Assembly (NCBI GenBank): GCA_017431685.1
Contig: JAFRKO010000009.1
Location: 88,286 to 152,285, forward strand
DNA from: Mogibacterium sp.
Lineage (GTDB): Bacteria; Bacillota; Clostridia; Peptostreptococcales; Anaerovoracaceae
Reading direction: 5' to 3'
DNA: 64,000 nucleotides
The notes under the pieces are model-generated. The model did not search any database and was not told the DNA's origin. It was given only the letters and a program-made list of their open reading frames with translations. Position numbers and translations under genes: made by a program. Positions 6,661 through 15,686 of this stretch are shown piece after piece; the stretch's first letter is position 1; every line of letters begins with the position of its first letter.

Positions 6661-9561
6661 ATGACAATAAACGACAGAATGCACGGCTTCACCGTGACTA
6701 ACATACGCGATATAAAAGAGCTCGGCGGCAGGCTTGTTGAAATGGAACATGATGTCACCGGAGCCAGGCTGGTCTGGGCAGACAACGGAGACGAAAACAA
6801 ACTGTTCTCGGTCGGGTTCAGGACTCTTCCTGAAAACAGCACCGGTGTATTTCATATACTCGAGCACTCAGTGCTCTGCGGTTCAGAAAATTATCCGGTC
6901 AAGGAACCATTCGTGGAACTTCTCAAAACTTCCATGAACACTTTCCTAAATGCGATGACATTCCCTGATAAAACGGTATACCCTGTCTCGAGCCGCATTG
7001 AGCAGGATTATCTCAATCTGACGGGCGTCTATCTCGACTCCGTCTTCAGACCGAATATCCTTAAGGATCCGAATATCTTCTATCAGGAAGGATGGCATAT
7101 CGATACGGACGGCGAAGAGCCTGCCTACAAGGGTGTGGTGTTCAACGAAATGAAAGGAGCTATGTCTGAGGTCGATTCGGTTGCAGATGAAACAATGACC
7201 TCTATCCTGTTTCCTGACAGCTGCTATGGCTTTAATTCAGGGGGAGATCCAAAAGCCATACCGGATCTGACATATGATTCTTTTATTGAGCATTATAAGA
7301 GATATTACCATCCTTCAAATGCTTACTTTTATCTTGATGGTGATATCCCTCTCGACGCGACTCTGGCGAAAATCGAGGAATACCTTGCCGGCTTTGACAG
7401 ACTCGATGATGTCCCGCAGCTCAAAGTTCAGACACCGGTAAGAGCTGACAGAACCATCAGCTTTGCAGCAAGCGGAGAGGACGACAAACCTCTTATCTGC
7501 TTCGGAAAGATCACCGGCAGCTGGGAAGACAGGGATAAAATGCTCGCGCTCAGTATCATTCTTGAGCAGATCGCAGACTCCAACGAGTCACCGCTCAAGC
7601 GTGCAGTTCTTTCTTCAGGTCTTGCTGAAGACATGGAAGTATATGTTTCAGATGGTATTGCTCAGCCGTACCTCATGATGCTGTTCCGCGGAATCAGTGT
7701 CGGTGAAAACGAAAAGCCAGATGAAGCAACCCTTGAAAACATCGCCGGACGCCTCATTTCCATTGTTGAAGAAACTATAAACAAAATCGCTGAAGAAGGA
7801 TTCTCAAAAAGAGATCTGGAAGCATCTGTGAATCAGACAGATTTCAGATTCAGACAGTATCCGGAGCCACAGGCTCTTTACAGAATGATCGCAGCTTACT
7901 CCTCCTGGCTATACGGAGGAGACCCGGCCGCTTATCTGACAACCGACTCATCGATCGCAGCAGTCCGCACTATGATCGGTAACGGGGAGATGGAAGATCT
8001 CGCCCGGGAGATACTTGCGGACACATCCATGCTTTCAAAAGTCATCCTCATGCCTGACAGCGGATATGCCGCAAAGGAAGCTGCTGAAGAAGCTGCACGT
8101 GTAAAGGCCGCTGTTGAGGCTCTGGACGAACCGGGCATGCATGCTCTCGAAAAGCTCAACAGAAAGCTGCTGGAGTGGCAGCAAAGTGAAGACAGCGAAG
8201 AGGCTCTTGCAACAATACCTCAGCTCGATATAGCAGACATTGACCCGATGCCTAATCTGATACCGACCGAAGAAAAAGATGTATGCGGAGCAAAGATGCT
8301 CTTCCATCAGCTTCCGTCGAACGGTATCGTGCACATAAACGCATACTTCCCGATCACCCGTCTGGCTCTGTCAGAACTGCCTGCGGCTGCGCTTATCACG
8401 GAGTTCTTCAAGGATCTTCCGACCGATAAATACGATGTGCTCTCTCTTCAGAATGAGATCCGCATGTATATCGGCGGTATTTCCTTCGGACTTGATATAC
8501 TCGCAAAAGACGAAGACAGCGAAGAGTGCACCCCTTGTATCAGAGTCAGGGCGTCAGTACTGGCAGATAAGCTGTCAGATGCCGAAGACCTCATCGCTGA
8601 GATCCTGCTGAACACGAAATTTGACGACAAGCCTATGATGCGTGAGCTGATCACTCAGATCGATGAGGATTCCAAGCGTACAGCGATGGCCAACGGCCAC
8701 CGTCTCGGACTGTTTGAGGCAAGATCACACTGGTCAGCCCGGGATGCCGCTGCTGAAGCTGTCAACGGGCTCAGTTTTATGCAGTACATGCATAAAATGA
8801 GTGTCGCTTCAGATAAAGATCTTGACGCATTCATTTCGTTCGCAAAGGAAGTGATCAGAAGCAGTATATGCAGGCAGAATGCCATTTTAGGTGTAACTGC
8901 TGACAGCTGCCCTGATCTGACAGGACTTCTGGATAAGCTTCCTGACGGAGCGGCAATGCCTGCGAAAGCCCATTATGAATCGGAACTTCCGCAGCGTATG
9001 GGTATTGAAATACCTGCTGCAGTTTCATTTGCCGTCACATCCTATGATCTTAAGCGCGACGGGCACAGAATGAGCGGAAACTACCAGGTAGCCGCAAACA
9101 TCATATCCCTCTCCCATCTCTGGAACAGCATCAGAGTACAGGGAGGAGCATATGGAGCATCGATGTCTGCAGGCAGAACAGGCAGTCTTTTCTGCTACAC
9201 TTACAGAGACCCGAGCCCTGGACGTTCGCTGGACATATTTAAAACGACATCAGATTTTCTGACCGGATTTGCGGCAGATGAAAACGTGGATCTAGACGGT
9301 TTTATTATATCTACAATCGCGTCGACAGAACCTCTGCTCTCCCCTGCCGCCAAGGGCAGATCAGCAGATGACTTCTATCTGTCAGGATTTACCGATGAAG
9401 ACAGGATCAGGATCCGCAGGGAGATCCTCAATACAAAAGCCGGCGATCTGGCCGGCCTGAGCGAGGTTCTTAAGGAAATGGCGGATAAAGGCACTGTCTG
9501 CGTAGTCGGCCCTAGGTCCGCACTTGAAGCCTGTGAAAATCTCGAAATATATGCGCTGTAA
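6661..9561 (+). CDS. M16C zinc metallopeptidase (presequence protease/Cym1-like)
   Basis: The protein has 966 residues, the usual size of M16C enzymes made of two M16 halves. The inverted zinc motif HxxEH appears as HILEH at residues 65-69, and the third zinc ligand is probably Glu163 in VVFNEMKGAMSEVDS. The C-terminal half contains the substrate-binding RVQGGAYGASM segment near residue 825, where related enzymes have an Arg and Tyr pair. No signal peptide is visible, so the enzyme should be cytosolic. Family members degrade oligopeptides and signal or presequence peptides. The gene stands alone: an own promoter lies upstream and a strong terminator directly follows. Confidence 0.93.
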   Translation: MTINDRMHGFTVTNIRDIKELGGRLVEMEHDVTGARLVWADNGDENKLFSVGFRTLPENSTGVFHILEHSVLCGSENYPVKEPFVELLKTSMNTFLNAMTFPDKTVYPVSSRIEQDYLNLTGVYLDSVFRPNILKDPNIFYQEGWHIDTDGEEPAYKGVVFNEMKGAMSEVDSVADETMTSILFPDSCYGFNSGGDPKAIPDLTYDSFIEHYKRYYHPSNAYFYLDGDIPLDATLAKIEEYLAGFDRLDDVPQLKVQTPVRADRTISFAASGEDDKPLICFGKITGSWEDRDKMLALSIILEQIADSNESPLKRAVLSSGLAEDMEVYVSDGIAQPYLMMLFRGISVGENEKPDEATLENIAGRLISIVEETINKIAEEGFSKRDLEASVNQTDFRFRQYPEPQALYRMIAAYSSWLYGGDPAAYLTTDSSIAAVRTMIGNGEMEDLAREILADTSMLSKVILMPDSGYAAKEAAEEAARVKAAVEALDEPGMHALEKLNRKLLEWQQSEDSEEALATIPQLDIADIDPMPNLIPTEEKDVCGAKMLFHQLPSNGIVHINAYFPITRLALSELPAAALITEFFKDLPTDKYDVLSLQNEIRMYIGGISFGLDILAKDEDSEECTPCIRVRASVLADKLSDAEDLIAEILLNTKFDDKPMMRELITQIDEDSKRTAMANGHRLGLFEARSHWSARDAAAEAVNGLSFMQYMHKMSVASDKDLDAFISFAKEVIRSSICRQNAILGVTADSCPDLTGLLDKLPDGAAMPAKAHYESELPQRMGIEIPAAVSFAVTSYDLKRDGHRMSGNYQVAANIISLSHLWNSIRVQGGAYGASMSAGRTGSLFCYTYRDPSPGRSLDIFKTTSDFLTGFAADENVDLDGFIISTIASTEPLLSPAAKGRSADDFYLSGFTDEDRIRIRREILNTKAGDLAGLSEVLKEMADKGTVCVVGPRSALEACENLEIYAL

Positions 9562-9564
9562 TCA

Positions 9565-9604
9565 AAAAAGCGGCTGTCTCATTTAAGCGCGACAGCCGCT
9601 TTTT
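9565..9604. terminator. Bidirectional rho-independent terminator
   Basis: A 14-bp perfect stem (9565-9578 with 9591-9604) starts in an A run and ends in a T run. It sits between the convergent M16C gene and the transglutaminase-like gene and can serve both. Confidence 0.9.
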
Positions 9605-9628
9605 TATTGATCTTATTGAAAAGACTTC

Positions 9629-11275
9629 CTAACAGCCGCAGTCAAGCGGGTCTTCTTCTTCGAAGGAATACTCATATTTGAACTCAGCTGCCTTCTGACA
9701 CGGAATATACTCACCGCCAAACTCTCCATATGGGAACATATAAAGATTGATAGTAGAGACTTTCTTTTCAGGATCATACGGATTGAGCACTTCAAGATAC
9801 TCTTTTGCAACCACACTCTGCGGCGGTGTAAGAGTAATATCACGTCCCATACTGACGCAAACCCAGTTTTCTTCTCCGTTACCCCAGTAATTATCCTTGA
9901 TTGCTTCCCAGACGGCTGCATTCGGAGCGTTTTTGCCGATGTATTCACTCTCATGTCCCCAGCTCTGTTTGATAGCCAGAGCCGGATCTGCTTCCACCCA
10001 TCCATATCCCGGCAGATAAAACTCCGCTCTGCAGTTCGGACCGATCTTCTGCGGCGGTACAGGCGCAAATCTCAGCCCAAAAAGATTCCTTGCAGGAATA
10101 CCCTCAGCACGGCACAGTGCTACAAATACGGAATTCATGTCCATGCAGGAGCCTGCATCTCTTTTACCTTCCAGAATGCTTACAACATCACCGAAGATGA
10201 CCGTCTTGTCATCAATACGGGTCATGTTGTCACACATCCAGTCATATATGGCATAAGCCTTATCATAAACGGTCTTCGCCTTTGCCTCGGCAACGATTTT
10301 ATCAGCAGTTTCCTTGACGATGCCTGACTTAAGAGAGCCGCTCCAGCGAGTCCTTTTTAATTCATCTTTGAACTCTGCTTTATTGATGGTGCCCTTCTCC
10401 TTTGATCTGAGATCCTCATCGCGTACAACAGCCCGTCTGTATATATGATACGACAGTACAGCCTTGCGGTCCGCCGGTTTTGTATCTGCGTCCCATTCTA
10501 TATACATCTGTTTCCCCCCGGCTGAATCTCTTTTCAGCTCTGCAGCTTTTGCAGCCGGGGCATCAATGTTTATAGCAGATATAGACTGATAATCATCGTT
10601 CTGCGGCACAGGCAGCCATACCTTCGCTGTCTTTCCGGCAGGATAGCGATCTTCATCTGTCAGATCTACCTGCAGAGTAAGCATACCGGCTTTAGTAGCA
10701 ACGACATTGATTTCGACCTTAGCTTTTATGCTTTTATCTTCTTTTGACTTTGCTGTAATTGTAACTGTTCCCGGGCTGATTCCGGTTACAAGACCTCTTG
10801 GATTAACAATCGCAATAGATTTATCACTGGATGAAAAAACAGCATCATTAATCGCGCCTGAAGATTTGCCCAGCTTTACTTTAAGTGCACAGACTTCACC
10901 TATCCCTATGAAATCACTGCTGCTCTCAAGCCTCATCTTTACTTTTGGCTTAACAACTATCTTGATCCTTTTATATTTTTTTCCGGCCTTGGCCTTAACG
11001 TAAACAGTTCCGGCTTTAAGGCCTTTGACTGTGACTGTTCTTTTCCTGATTTTAGTCAGCTTTGCGATCTTTTTCCTGGATACTGTCCACTTAACATTTT
11101 TGTTAGCTTTGAGTTTTGCTGTCTGGCCAACATAAATTGTTTTTTTGGTAACAGTTACTTTCAGTTTTGAGGCCGCATCAACGCTCTCAGTACTGGCCAA
11201 TATCGACACAAGCAGAAAAATAATTGTTACTGCAATTGATATTGAGCGCATCACATTTGACCTACTCTGTATCAT
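9629..11275 (-). CDS. Exported Big-domain/transglutaminase-like protein, catalytic His replaced
   Basis: The product has 548 residues from the ATG at 11275, which has AAGGAG upstream; an ATG nine codons earlier lacks one. An N-terminal signal peptide (hydrophobic stretch to about residue 33) is followed by a lysine-rich Big-like segment (35-115), a BIG2 domain (about 115-195) and a transglutaminase-like core (about 325-435). The core keeps the nucleophile in AGSCMDMNSVFVALCRAEG (Cys377) and the Asp in YGWVEADPA (Asp430). The position where relatives have the catalytic His before CRAEFYLPGYGW is Asn414. The protein is probably on the cell surface or secreted, and may be a non-catalytic or altered enzyme. 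The C-terminus is acidic and ends with CGC. Confidence 0.85.
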   Translation of the reverse strand: MIQSRSNVMRSISIAVTIIFLLVSILASTESVDAASKLKVTVTKKTIYVGQTAKLKANKNVKWTVSRKKIAKLTKIRKRTVTVKGLKAGTVYVKAKAGKKYKRIKIVVKPKVKMRLESSSDFIGIGEVCALKVKLGKSSGAINDAVFSSSDKSIAIVNPRGLVTGISPGTVTITAKSKEDKSIKAKVEINVVATKAGMLTLQVDLTDEDRYPAGKTAKVWLPVPQNDDYQSISAINIDAPAAKAAELKRDSAGGKQMYIEWDADTKPADRKAVLSYHIYRRAVVRDEDLRSKEKGTINKAEFKDELKRTRWSGSLKSGIVKETADKIVAEAKAKTVYDKAYAIYDWMCDNMTRIDDKTVIFGDVVSILEGKRDAGSCMDMNSVFVALCRAEGIPARNLFGLRFAPVPPQKIGPNCRAEFYLPGYGWVEADPALAIKQSWGHESEYIGKNAPNAAVWEAIKDNYWGNGEENWVCVSMGRDITLTPPQSVVAKEYLEVLNPYDPEKKVSTINLYMFPYGEFGGEYIPCQKAAEFKYEYSFEEEDPLDCGC

Positions 11276-11325
11276 TTTCTTCTCCTTAATTATCAATTTC
11301 ATGTTGCCGGTGCTGATATATAAAA

Positions 11326-11362
11326 GGCGATGATCACATCATTGCTTTCTGTAATCACCGCC
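11326..11362. terminator. Probable terminator downstream of the rhodanese-like gene
   Basis: A 9-bp stem with one G-U pair (11326-11334 with 11354-11362) is followed by TTTTATAT on the minus strand and by CCTTTTATTTT on the plus strand. On the minus strand it would end transcripts from the gene at 11405-12127 before the next gene starts at 11275. Confidence 0.6.
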
Positions 11363-11404
11363 CCTTTTATTTTATCAGAATTTTACCTGATCTTGAGAAT
11401 ATAA

Positions 11405-12127
11405 TTATTCTACATCTGATCCTTCAATGTCGTTACCGGCGTCAACCCATGCGGAGATTCCACCCGGATAACGATATACATTCTTGAAGCCCTTGCTTAC
11501 GAGGTACATAGCTCCCTGGTGTGAACGCTCACATCCGACGAATCCACAGTATACAACGATGGTCTTGTCCTTATTGACCTGTTTTACTGTTACCTTTTTA
11601 TATTTTTTCTTGTTCTTCTTTGAGAGCTTATTATATTTAGCCTTGGAGATAAGCTTCTTTGTTGTCTTATTTTTATACTTTGTAACGTTTTTGGTTCCTA
11701 CAGCTTTCTTTACTGTTCTGTAAAGAGCAGTCTTTTCATCAGCACGAATCTTGAACTCAGGAGCATCCATAGCACCTACGATTGAGCATTTAGCTCCAGG
11801 AATATGGTGTGCGTTATACCAAGCTTCAGGCATCGTATCAATAATAACAACGTCTTCCTTATCCTCTACCATTTTTGCGAGAGTAGCAGTATCAATGAGA
11901 TTGTATCCACCCTCTACAGTAGTATCATGGAGTCTGATTGCAATTGTCTCTGCAGTTGCTTCACCCTGTCCCTGCTGAATCTTCTGAAGAACCTGTATTC
12001 CGCTCCCCTTTATTGCTTCCTTTGTAGCCTCTGTCGCAGGACCTGTTGCCGCAAATACAGCTGTAAATGAGCCAAGGATCATAACTACTGCAATTGCAAG
12101 TGCCAATATGCCGCTTCTCTTCTTCAT
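11405..12127 (-). CDS. Exported rhodanese-like domain protein with lysine-rich insert
   Basis: The product has 240 residues. The ATG at 12127 is preceded by TAAGGAGG, and the MKKRSGILALAIAVVMIL start is a clear signal peptide ending near AVFAATG. The rhodanese domain covers about residues 65-235: VVIIDTMPEAWYNAHHIPGA is the N-terminal motif and VVYCGFVGCERS holds the candidate active cysteine (Cys194, with Cys199 nearby). Inside the domain, residues about 145-190 form a very basic insert (KLSKKNKKKYKKVTV) that resembles the lysine-rich linkers of surface Big-like proteins. The neighbour at 9629 has the same type of basic segment. A sulfur-transfer role outside the membrane is inferred only from the domain. 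Confidence 0.85.
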   Translation of the reverse strand: MKKRSGILALAIAVVMILGSFTAVFAATGPATEATKEAIKGSGIQVLQKIQQGQGEATAETIAIRLHDTTVEGGYNLIDTATLAKMVEDKEDVVIIDTMPEAWYNAHHIPGAKCSIVGAMDAPEFKIRADEKTALYRTVKKAVGTKNVTKYKNKTTKKLISKAKYNKLSKKNKKKYKKVTVKQVNKDKTIVVYCGFVGCERSHQGAMYLVSKGFKNVYRYPGGISAWVDAGNDIEGSDVE

Positions 12128-12230
12128 AAAAAAATATACCTCCTTACAAACATTAATAAACATTAATTTTGCTGATTCGATTCTATCAAATATATAAGTA
12201 CCGGAGTCATCGTTGCTTTTTATGCAAGTT

Positions 12231-12263
12231 TGTTGCGCTATAGAAAAAATCTATAGCGCAACA
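12231..12263. other. Perfect 13-bp inverted repeat upstream of the rhodanese-like gene
   Basis: Positions 12231-12243 and 12251-12263 are perfect inverted copies around a 7-bp A/T loop. There is no T run of terminator length on either strand. It lies about 100 bp upstream of the rhodanese-like start, so it could be an operator or a leader structure. Confidence 0.5.
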
Positions 12264-12275
12264 GAATGTATAAAT

Positions 12276-12314
12276 AAAAAGCTCTCCACCATTTGCATTT
12301 AATGTGAAGAGCTT
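12276..12314 (-). terminator. Terminator after the PAP2 phosphatase gene
   Basis: On the minus strand AAGCTCT (12314-12308) pairs with AGAGCTT (12285-12279) and runs into TTTTTATTT. It begins 25 bp after the stop codon of the PAP2 gene. Confidence 0.65.
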
Positions 12315-12338
12315 CATGTGTTTTGTATTTTTCTTTTT

Positions 12339-13082
12339 TCAGTGTTTCGGTTTATATCCTCTGGCCGATTCTGATGCAGCGTTTCTTCTGCTTCCTGCCT
12401 GCCTGTTATCATAAGTGAATTCAAGCGCAGGATCCGTCTTCCTCTTTCCGCCGCCGGACACAGCAGCTGCAAACAGGAAAAGCAATGTCGCGCTGAGCAG
12501 TATGCCTCCGATAATATCTGTAAACCAGTGCACCCCACACCACAGCCTTCCGCCAACAGTGACCAGAACAGTCAGAAAGCACAGGACCCTGATGAAAGCG
12601 CCGAAAAGATTCCCAAAGTATTTGTCGGAAACTATCATCACCGCGATCATGACAGTCATTATGAGCATCGTATGCGATGAGGGGAATGAAGCCTCCGGAG
12701 CTGTTTCACCCGGCATGATTATCGGTCTGTAATTGATGATGAACTTTTCAAAGAATACATAGCATCCGATCACTGCTATGAAAAGTCCGCCAAGTGCCCA
12801 TATCTCCCTGTCGACTTTAAGCAGGCTCCTGCGCTTTATCAGCTGAACTAATCCCGCAAGAGCGAACAGTCCGCAGACTGCTATTGCTCCATATCCTATA
12901 TAATCAGTTATTTCATACCAGATCATATTAATGCCGGTAAGATCATGCACAAACTTGTTGATACGCGAAAAACCGACCTCTGTACCGGCTGGACCAATCG
13001 CCGCTACATCAAAGTATTTGAGCAGCACTATCAGCAGCCCGAACATAGCTCCAGTTATGACAGCTCCCATGATTTTCTTCAT
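12339..13082 (-). CDS. PAP2-superfamily membrane phosphatase
   Basis: The product has 247 residues with about six membrane segments. The phosphatase motifs are present: KFIINYRPI (near 113), ASFPSSHTMLIM (near 132) and GVHWFTDIIGG (near 183), with the active histidines in the last two. Such enzymes remove phosphate from lipids such as undecaprenyl diphosphate or phosphatidate on the outer face of the membrane. The C-terminal 45 residues are charged and likely cytoplasmic. The gene follows the MscS gene by 27 bp on the same strand, so the two probably form an operon linked to envelope function. The lipid substrate cannot be told from sequence. Confidence 0.9.
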   Translation of the reverse strand: MKKIMGAVITGAMFGLLIVLLKYFDVAAIGPAGTEVGFSRINKFVHDLTGINMIWYEITDYIGYGAIAVCGLFALAGLVQLIKRRSLLKVDREIWALGGLFIAVIGCYVFFEKFIINYRPIIMPGETAPEASFPSSHTMLIMTVMIAVMIVSDKYFGNLFGAFIRVLCFLTVLVTVGGRLWCGVHWFTDIIGGILLSATLLFLFAAAVSGGGKRKTDPALEFTYDNRQAGSRRNAASESARGYKPKH

Positions 13083-13109
13083 TTGAATGCCTTATCCCTT
13101 TCTACGGTA

Positions 13110-13928
13110 TTATCTGCTTACGCTGATTGGTGTTGAAGGCCTTGCGATGCCTGCTTCATTGAGCGCAGCCGGTATCTTTTTCATCAGTGCGCCATACTCA
13201 TCCCAATATTCCGAAGTTTTCACCCAGACTCTGACAGTGTATGTCAGGCCACCCGGAACACCTGCTGTTATCAGCACCTGCGGTGCCGGATTATCAAGCG
13301 CCCACTCTGTTTTTTCAACGACGTCTGACATGATCTTCAGCACTTTATCTGAGTCTTCCGAGCCTGCAATATCGAAGTTGAGGTCCACTCTTCTGAGCTC
13401 TTCTACTGTTGCGTTGCAGATCGTAGAGTTCATAAGATTTCCGTTCGGAATCGAGATTCTTCTGTTGTCGAGCGTTGTCAGAACGGTATATACGAGCGAT
13501 ATGTTTCTTACTACACCTTCTTCACCGCCTGCGACGATGTAATCACCCACACTGAACGGACGGAAAATGAGCAGCATGATGCCTCCTGCTATGTTGCTCA
13601 GAGCTCCCTGCAGTGCCAGGCCTATAGCTACACCAACTGAAGCAATCGCCGCGATGACTGAAGACATCGGCACACCAAGAAGTGCGATTATCGATACTGC
13701 GAGCACCACATAAAGCGCTGCTTTTACAAAAGTCGTTATATATCCTGCAGCCGTCGTGTCGATGGACTTCATGGATTTCAGTTTTCCCAGAGCCTTTATC
13801 AGCTTTTTGATGATAAAGCTGCCTACTATATAGATGACTATCGCCAGAACCAGCTTCAGGCCGATATCCATGGCTCCGTCACTGATTTTATCAACCAGCT
13901 TCCCCACATTGTTAATACTTGCTTCCAT
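13110..13928 (-). CDS. mscS: Small-conductance mechanosensitive channel, MscS family
   Basis: The product has 272 residues, close to E. coli MscS. Three membrane segments occupy residues about 20-125. The pore-lining third helix is Gly/Ala-rich (AIASVGVAIGLALQGALSN), followed by the conserved FRPFSVGDYI block near residue 140 and the beta domain with IPNGNLMNSTICN. The homoheptameric channel releases solutes during hypo-osmotic shock. AAAGGAAAGGGAG precedes the ATG at 13928. It is the first gene of a two-gene unit with the PAP2 phosphatase. Confidence 0.94.
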   Translation of the reverse strand: MEASINNVGKLVDKISDGAMDIGLKLVLAIVIYIVGSFIIKKLIKALGKLKSMKSIDTTAAGYITTFVKAALYVVLAVSIIALLGVPMSSVIAAIASVGVAIGLALQGALSNIAGGIMLLIFRPFSVGDYIVAGGEEGVVRNISLVYTVLTTLDNRRISIPNGNLMNSTICNATVEELRRVDLNFDIAGSEDSDKVLKIMSDVVEKTEWALDNPAPQVLITAGVPGGLTYTVRVWVKTSEYWDEYGALMKKIPAALNEAGIARPSTPISVSR

Positions 13929-14036
13929 TATTTCTCCCTTTCCTTTTTACTGCAGCCCCTAACCATTTAATAATAGCACTCCGCGCCTGATGTGTCCATT
14001 AAGACAGACACCTTGTGCTTACCACATCCGCATGAA

Positions 14037-14066
14037 TTGCCATATACATGCTTTCAATGATACAAT
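14037..14066 (+). promoter_or_regulatory. Likely promoter of tagD
   Basis: TTGCCA at 14037-14042 and TACAAT at 14061-14066 are separated by 18 bp. The start codon of tagD is at 14110. Confidence 0.45.
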
Positions 14067-14109
14067 ACGATCACAAAACAGAAGTATCGCCATTGAACGG
14101 AGTATATAA

Positions 14110-14562
14110 ATGAAAAGAGTAATCACATACGGCACATATGACCTTCTGCATTATGGTCACATCAATCTTCTCAAAAGAGCCAAGGCTCTCGGCGACTATC
14201 TTATAGTCGCGATCTCAACTGATGAATTCAACTGGAATTCAAAGCAAAAAAAATGCTATTTCTCTTATGAGCAGCGCAAGGCTCTGGTTGAAGCTGTAAG
14301 GTATGTGGACCTGGTCATTCCTGAGGAGAGCTGGGAGCAGAAGAAAAACGACATGCACGAGTATCACATCGATACCTTCGTTATAGGAGATGACTGGAAG
14401 GGCAAATTCGACTTCCTCAGAGAAGAAGGCGTTGAAGTCGTTTATCTGCCGCGCACACCTGAGATCAGCAGCAGCCAGATCAAGAAAGATCTTTACGACG
14501 CGAATGCTGTAGAAGGCGAATCCAAAACCTCACACGAGGAGATAGATACTAACCCTAAGTAG
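14110..14562 (+). CDS. tagD: Glycerol-3-phosphate cytidylyltransferase
   Basis: The product has 150 residues. The nucleotidyltransferase HxGH motif is at residues 14-17 in YGTYDLLHYGHINLL, and the C-terminal motif RTPEISSSQIKK matches the RTxGISTT block of TagD/TarD enzymes. The reaction makes CDP-glycerol from CTP and glycerol 3-phosphate for wall teichoic acid or other glycerol-phosphate polymers. The last 18 residues are polar and extend beyond the usual end of about 130 residues. No other teichoic acid gene is in the window; the gene is flanked by its own promoter and terminator. A choline- or ethanolamine-phosphate role would be an alternative. Confidence 0.9.
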   Translation: MKRVITYGTYDLLHYGHINLLKRAKALGDYLIVAISTDEFNWNSKQKKCYFSYEQRKALVEAVRYVDLVIPEESWEQKKNDMHEYHIDTFVIGDDWKGKFDFLREEGVEVVYLPRTPEISSSQIKKDLYDANAVEGESKTSHEEIDTNPK

Positions 14563-14576
14563 GATCTGCAAGAACA

Positions 14577-14620
14577 AATCACGCTGAACTGAGCGAAAAC
14601 TCAGAACAGCGTGATTTTCT
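14577..14620 (+). terminator. Terminator of tagD
   Basis: A 10-bp stem (14577-14586 with 14607-14616) encloses a second short stem of CTGAG type and runs into TTTTCTTATTTTTT. It probably also helps the convergent flavodoxin-ferredoxin gene. Confidence 0.8.
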
Positions 14621-14687
14621 TATTTTTTGTGCTTTAATTATCAGTCAAATTCTGAATGGAATATCTGTACTTAGCCTTGATTATCGA

Positions 14688-15467
14688 CTAGAACGAAATG
14701 ATCTCCTCGTTCAGATCATCTACTGTTATGTTCACGTTATGATAACGCTCTCTCTTCTCTGTTACCTTTCCGAAGTTGATGGCTTCCTGCGGGCAGTATT
14801 GTACGCAGGCACAGCACGAGATGCATTTGTCGCTGAATACTACTGCTTTTCCGGCATATCTGATGTTTCCTGTCGGACATACCTTTGCACAGGTGCCGCA
14901 CATAACACAATTGTCATTAGCTTTGAGCGTCATGCCTTTCTTACGTGCGATCTGCGGCCAGAGTGCGTGCTCTACGCTGTTTGCGTAAGCCTTAGGCACT
15001 TCTTTTTTCGACTCCACGCAGTTCTTGATATCATTCGCGAATTTATCAGCAAAATGTTCCGATCTGGCCTGAGCCTCTACCGCTCCCATCTTAGGGAGCA
15101 TGAGATCATGAGGGAAGAGCCAGATACAGGTGCACTGATGTGTGACCGCTGCCCAGTAATCGAGAGGTATGATATCGTTCAGCTTTCTGAGGCCTTCGCC
15201 CTTATATGATGCGCTCTGATTTATCGCAAATGTGTATGCATCAGGGCTTACCTTGATATCATGGAGGTATCTTTCAACGTGACCCGGAAGTCCGCCGCCG
15301 TAGCAAGGGAAAATAAAACCTACCCTCTTTGCTCCCCTAACATCTGTGACAGCCGGATACTTACGCATCATGATGATATCTGTGTTGCCAAGAACCCTGG
15401 CGATGTTTTTTGCCATGTCGAGACAGTTGCCCGTGCCCGAATAGCAGAAAATGACGTTTTCTTTCAT
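14688..15467 (-). CDS. EFR1-type flavodoxin-ferredoxin fusion protein
   Basis: The product has 259 residues. The N-terminus has a flavodoxin-like FMN loop, CYSGTGNCLDMA at 8-19, and the C-terminal part has two 4Fe-4S ferredoxin motifs: CVMCGTCAKVCP (near 187) and CISCCACVQYCP (near 216). This combination is the EFR1 family ferrodoxin of clostridia. It is a cytosolic electron carrier whose partner is unknown. AAAAAGGAGACC precedes the ATG at 15467. The gene is alone on its strand and convergent with tagD. Confidence 0.92.
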   Translation of the reverse strand: MKENVIFCYSGTGNCLDMAKNIARVLGNTDIIMMRKYPAVTDVRGAKRVGFIFPCYGGGLPGHVERYLHDIKVSPDAYTFAINQSASYKGEGLRKLNDIIPLDYWAAVTHQCTCIWLFPHDLMLPKMGAVEAQARSEHFADKFANDIKNCVESKKEVPKAYANSVEHALWPQIARKKGMTLKANDNCVMCGTCAKVCPTGNIRYAGKAVVFSDKCISCCACVQYCPQEAINFGKVTEKRERYHNVNITVDDLNEEIISF

Positions 15468-15613
15468 CTTTGGTCTCCTTTTTCACCGGCACATGGCCGT
15501 CATTCAATACCCAATACTACACTGTAATTATACAACATATAAAAGCAGTAAAAAAAGGGGTTCGGAAACTAAATGCTTATGCATGGTTTTCAGGCAAAGC
15601 CAATGGTACAGAG

Positions 15614-15656
15614 TTTACAAATCAGCGGTCTCAGATTATACTTTCACTGTAATCTG
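15614..15656 (+). promoter_or_regulatory. Promoter with overlapping inverted repeat, upstream of the YcxB-like gene
   Basis: TTTACA at 15614-15619 and TATACT at 15637-15642 are separated by 17 bp. A perfect inverted repeat CAGATTA/TAATCTG (15632-15638 and 15650-15656) overlaps the -10 box and the likely transcription start, the typical place for a repressor site. Confidence 0.55.
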
Positions 15657-15686
15657 AATTAAGCGATAATCACCGGAGGCCTATCT

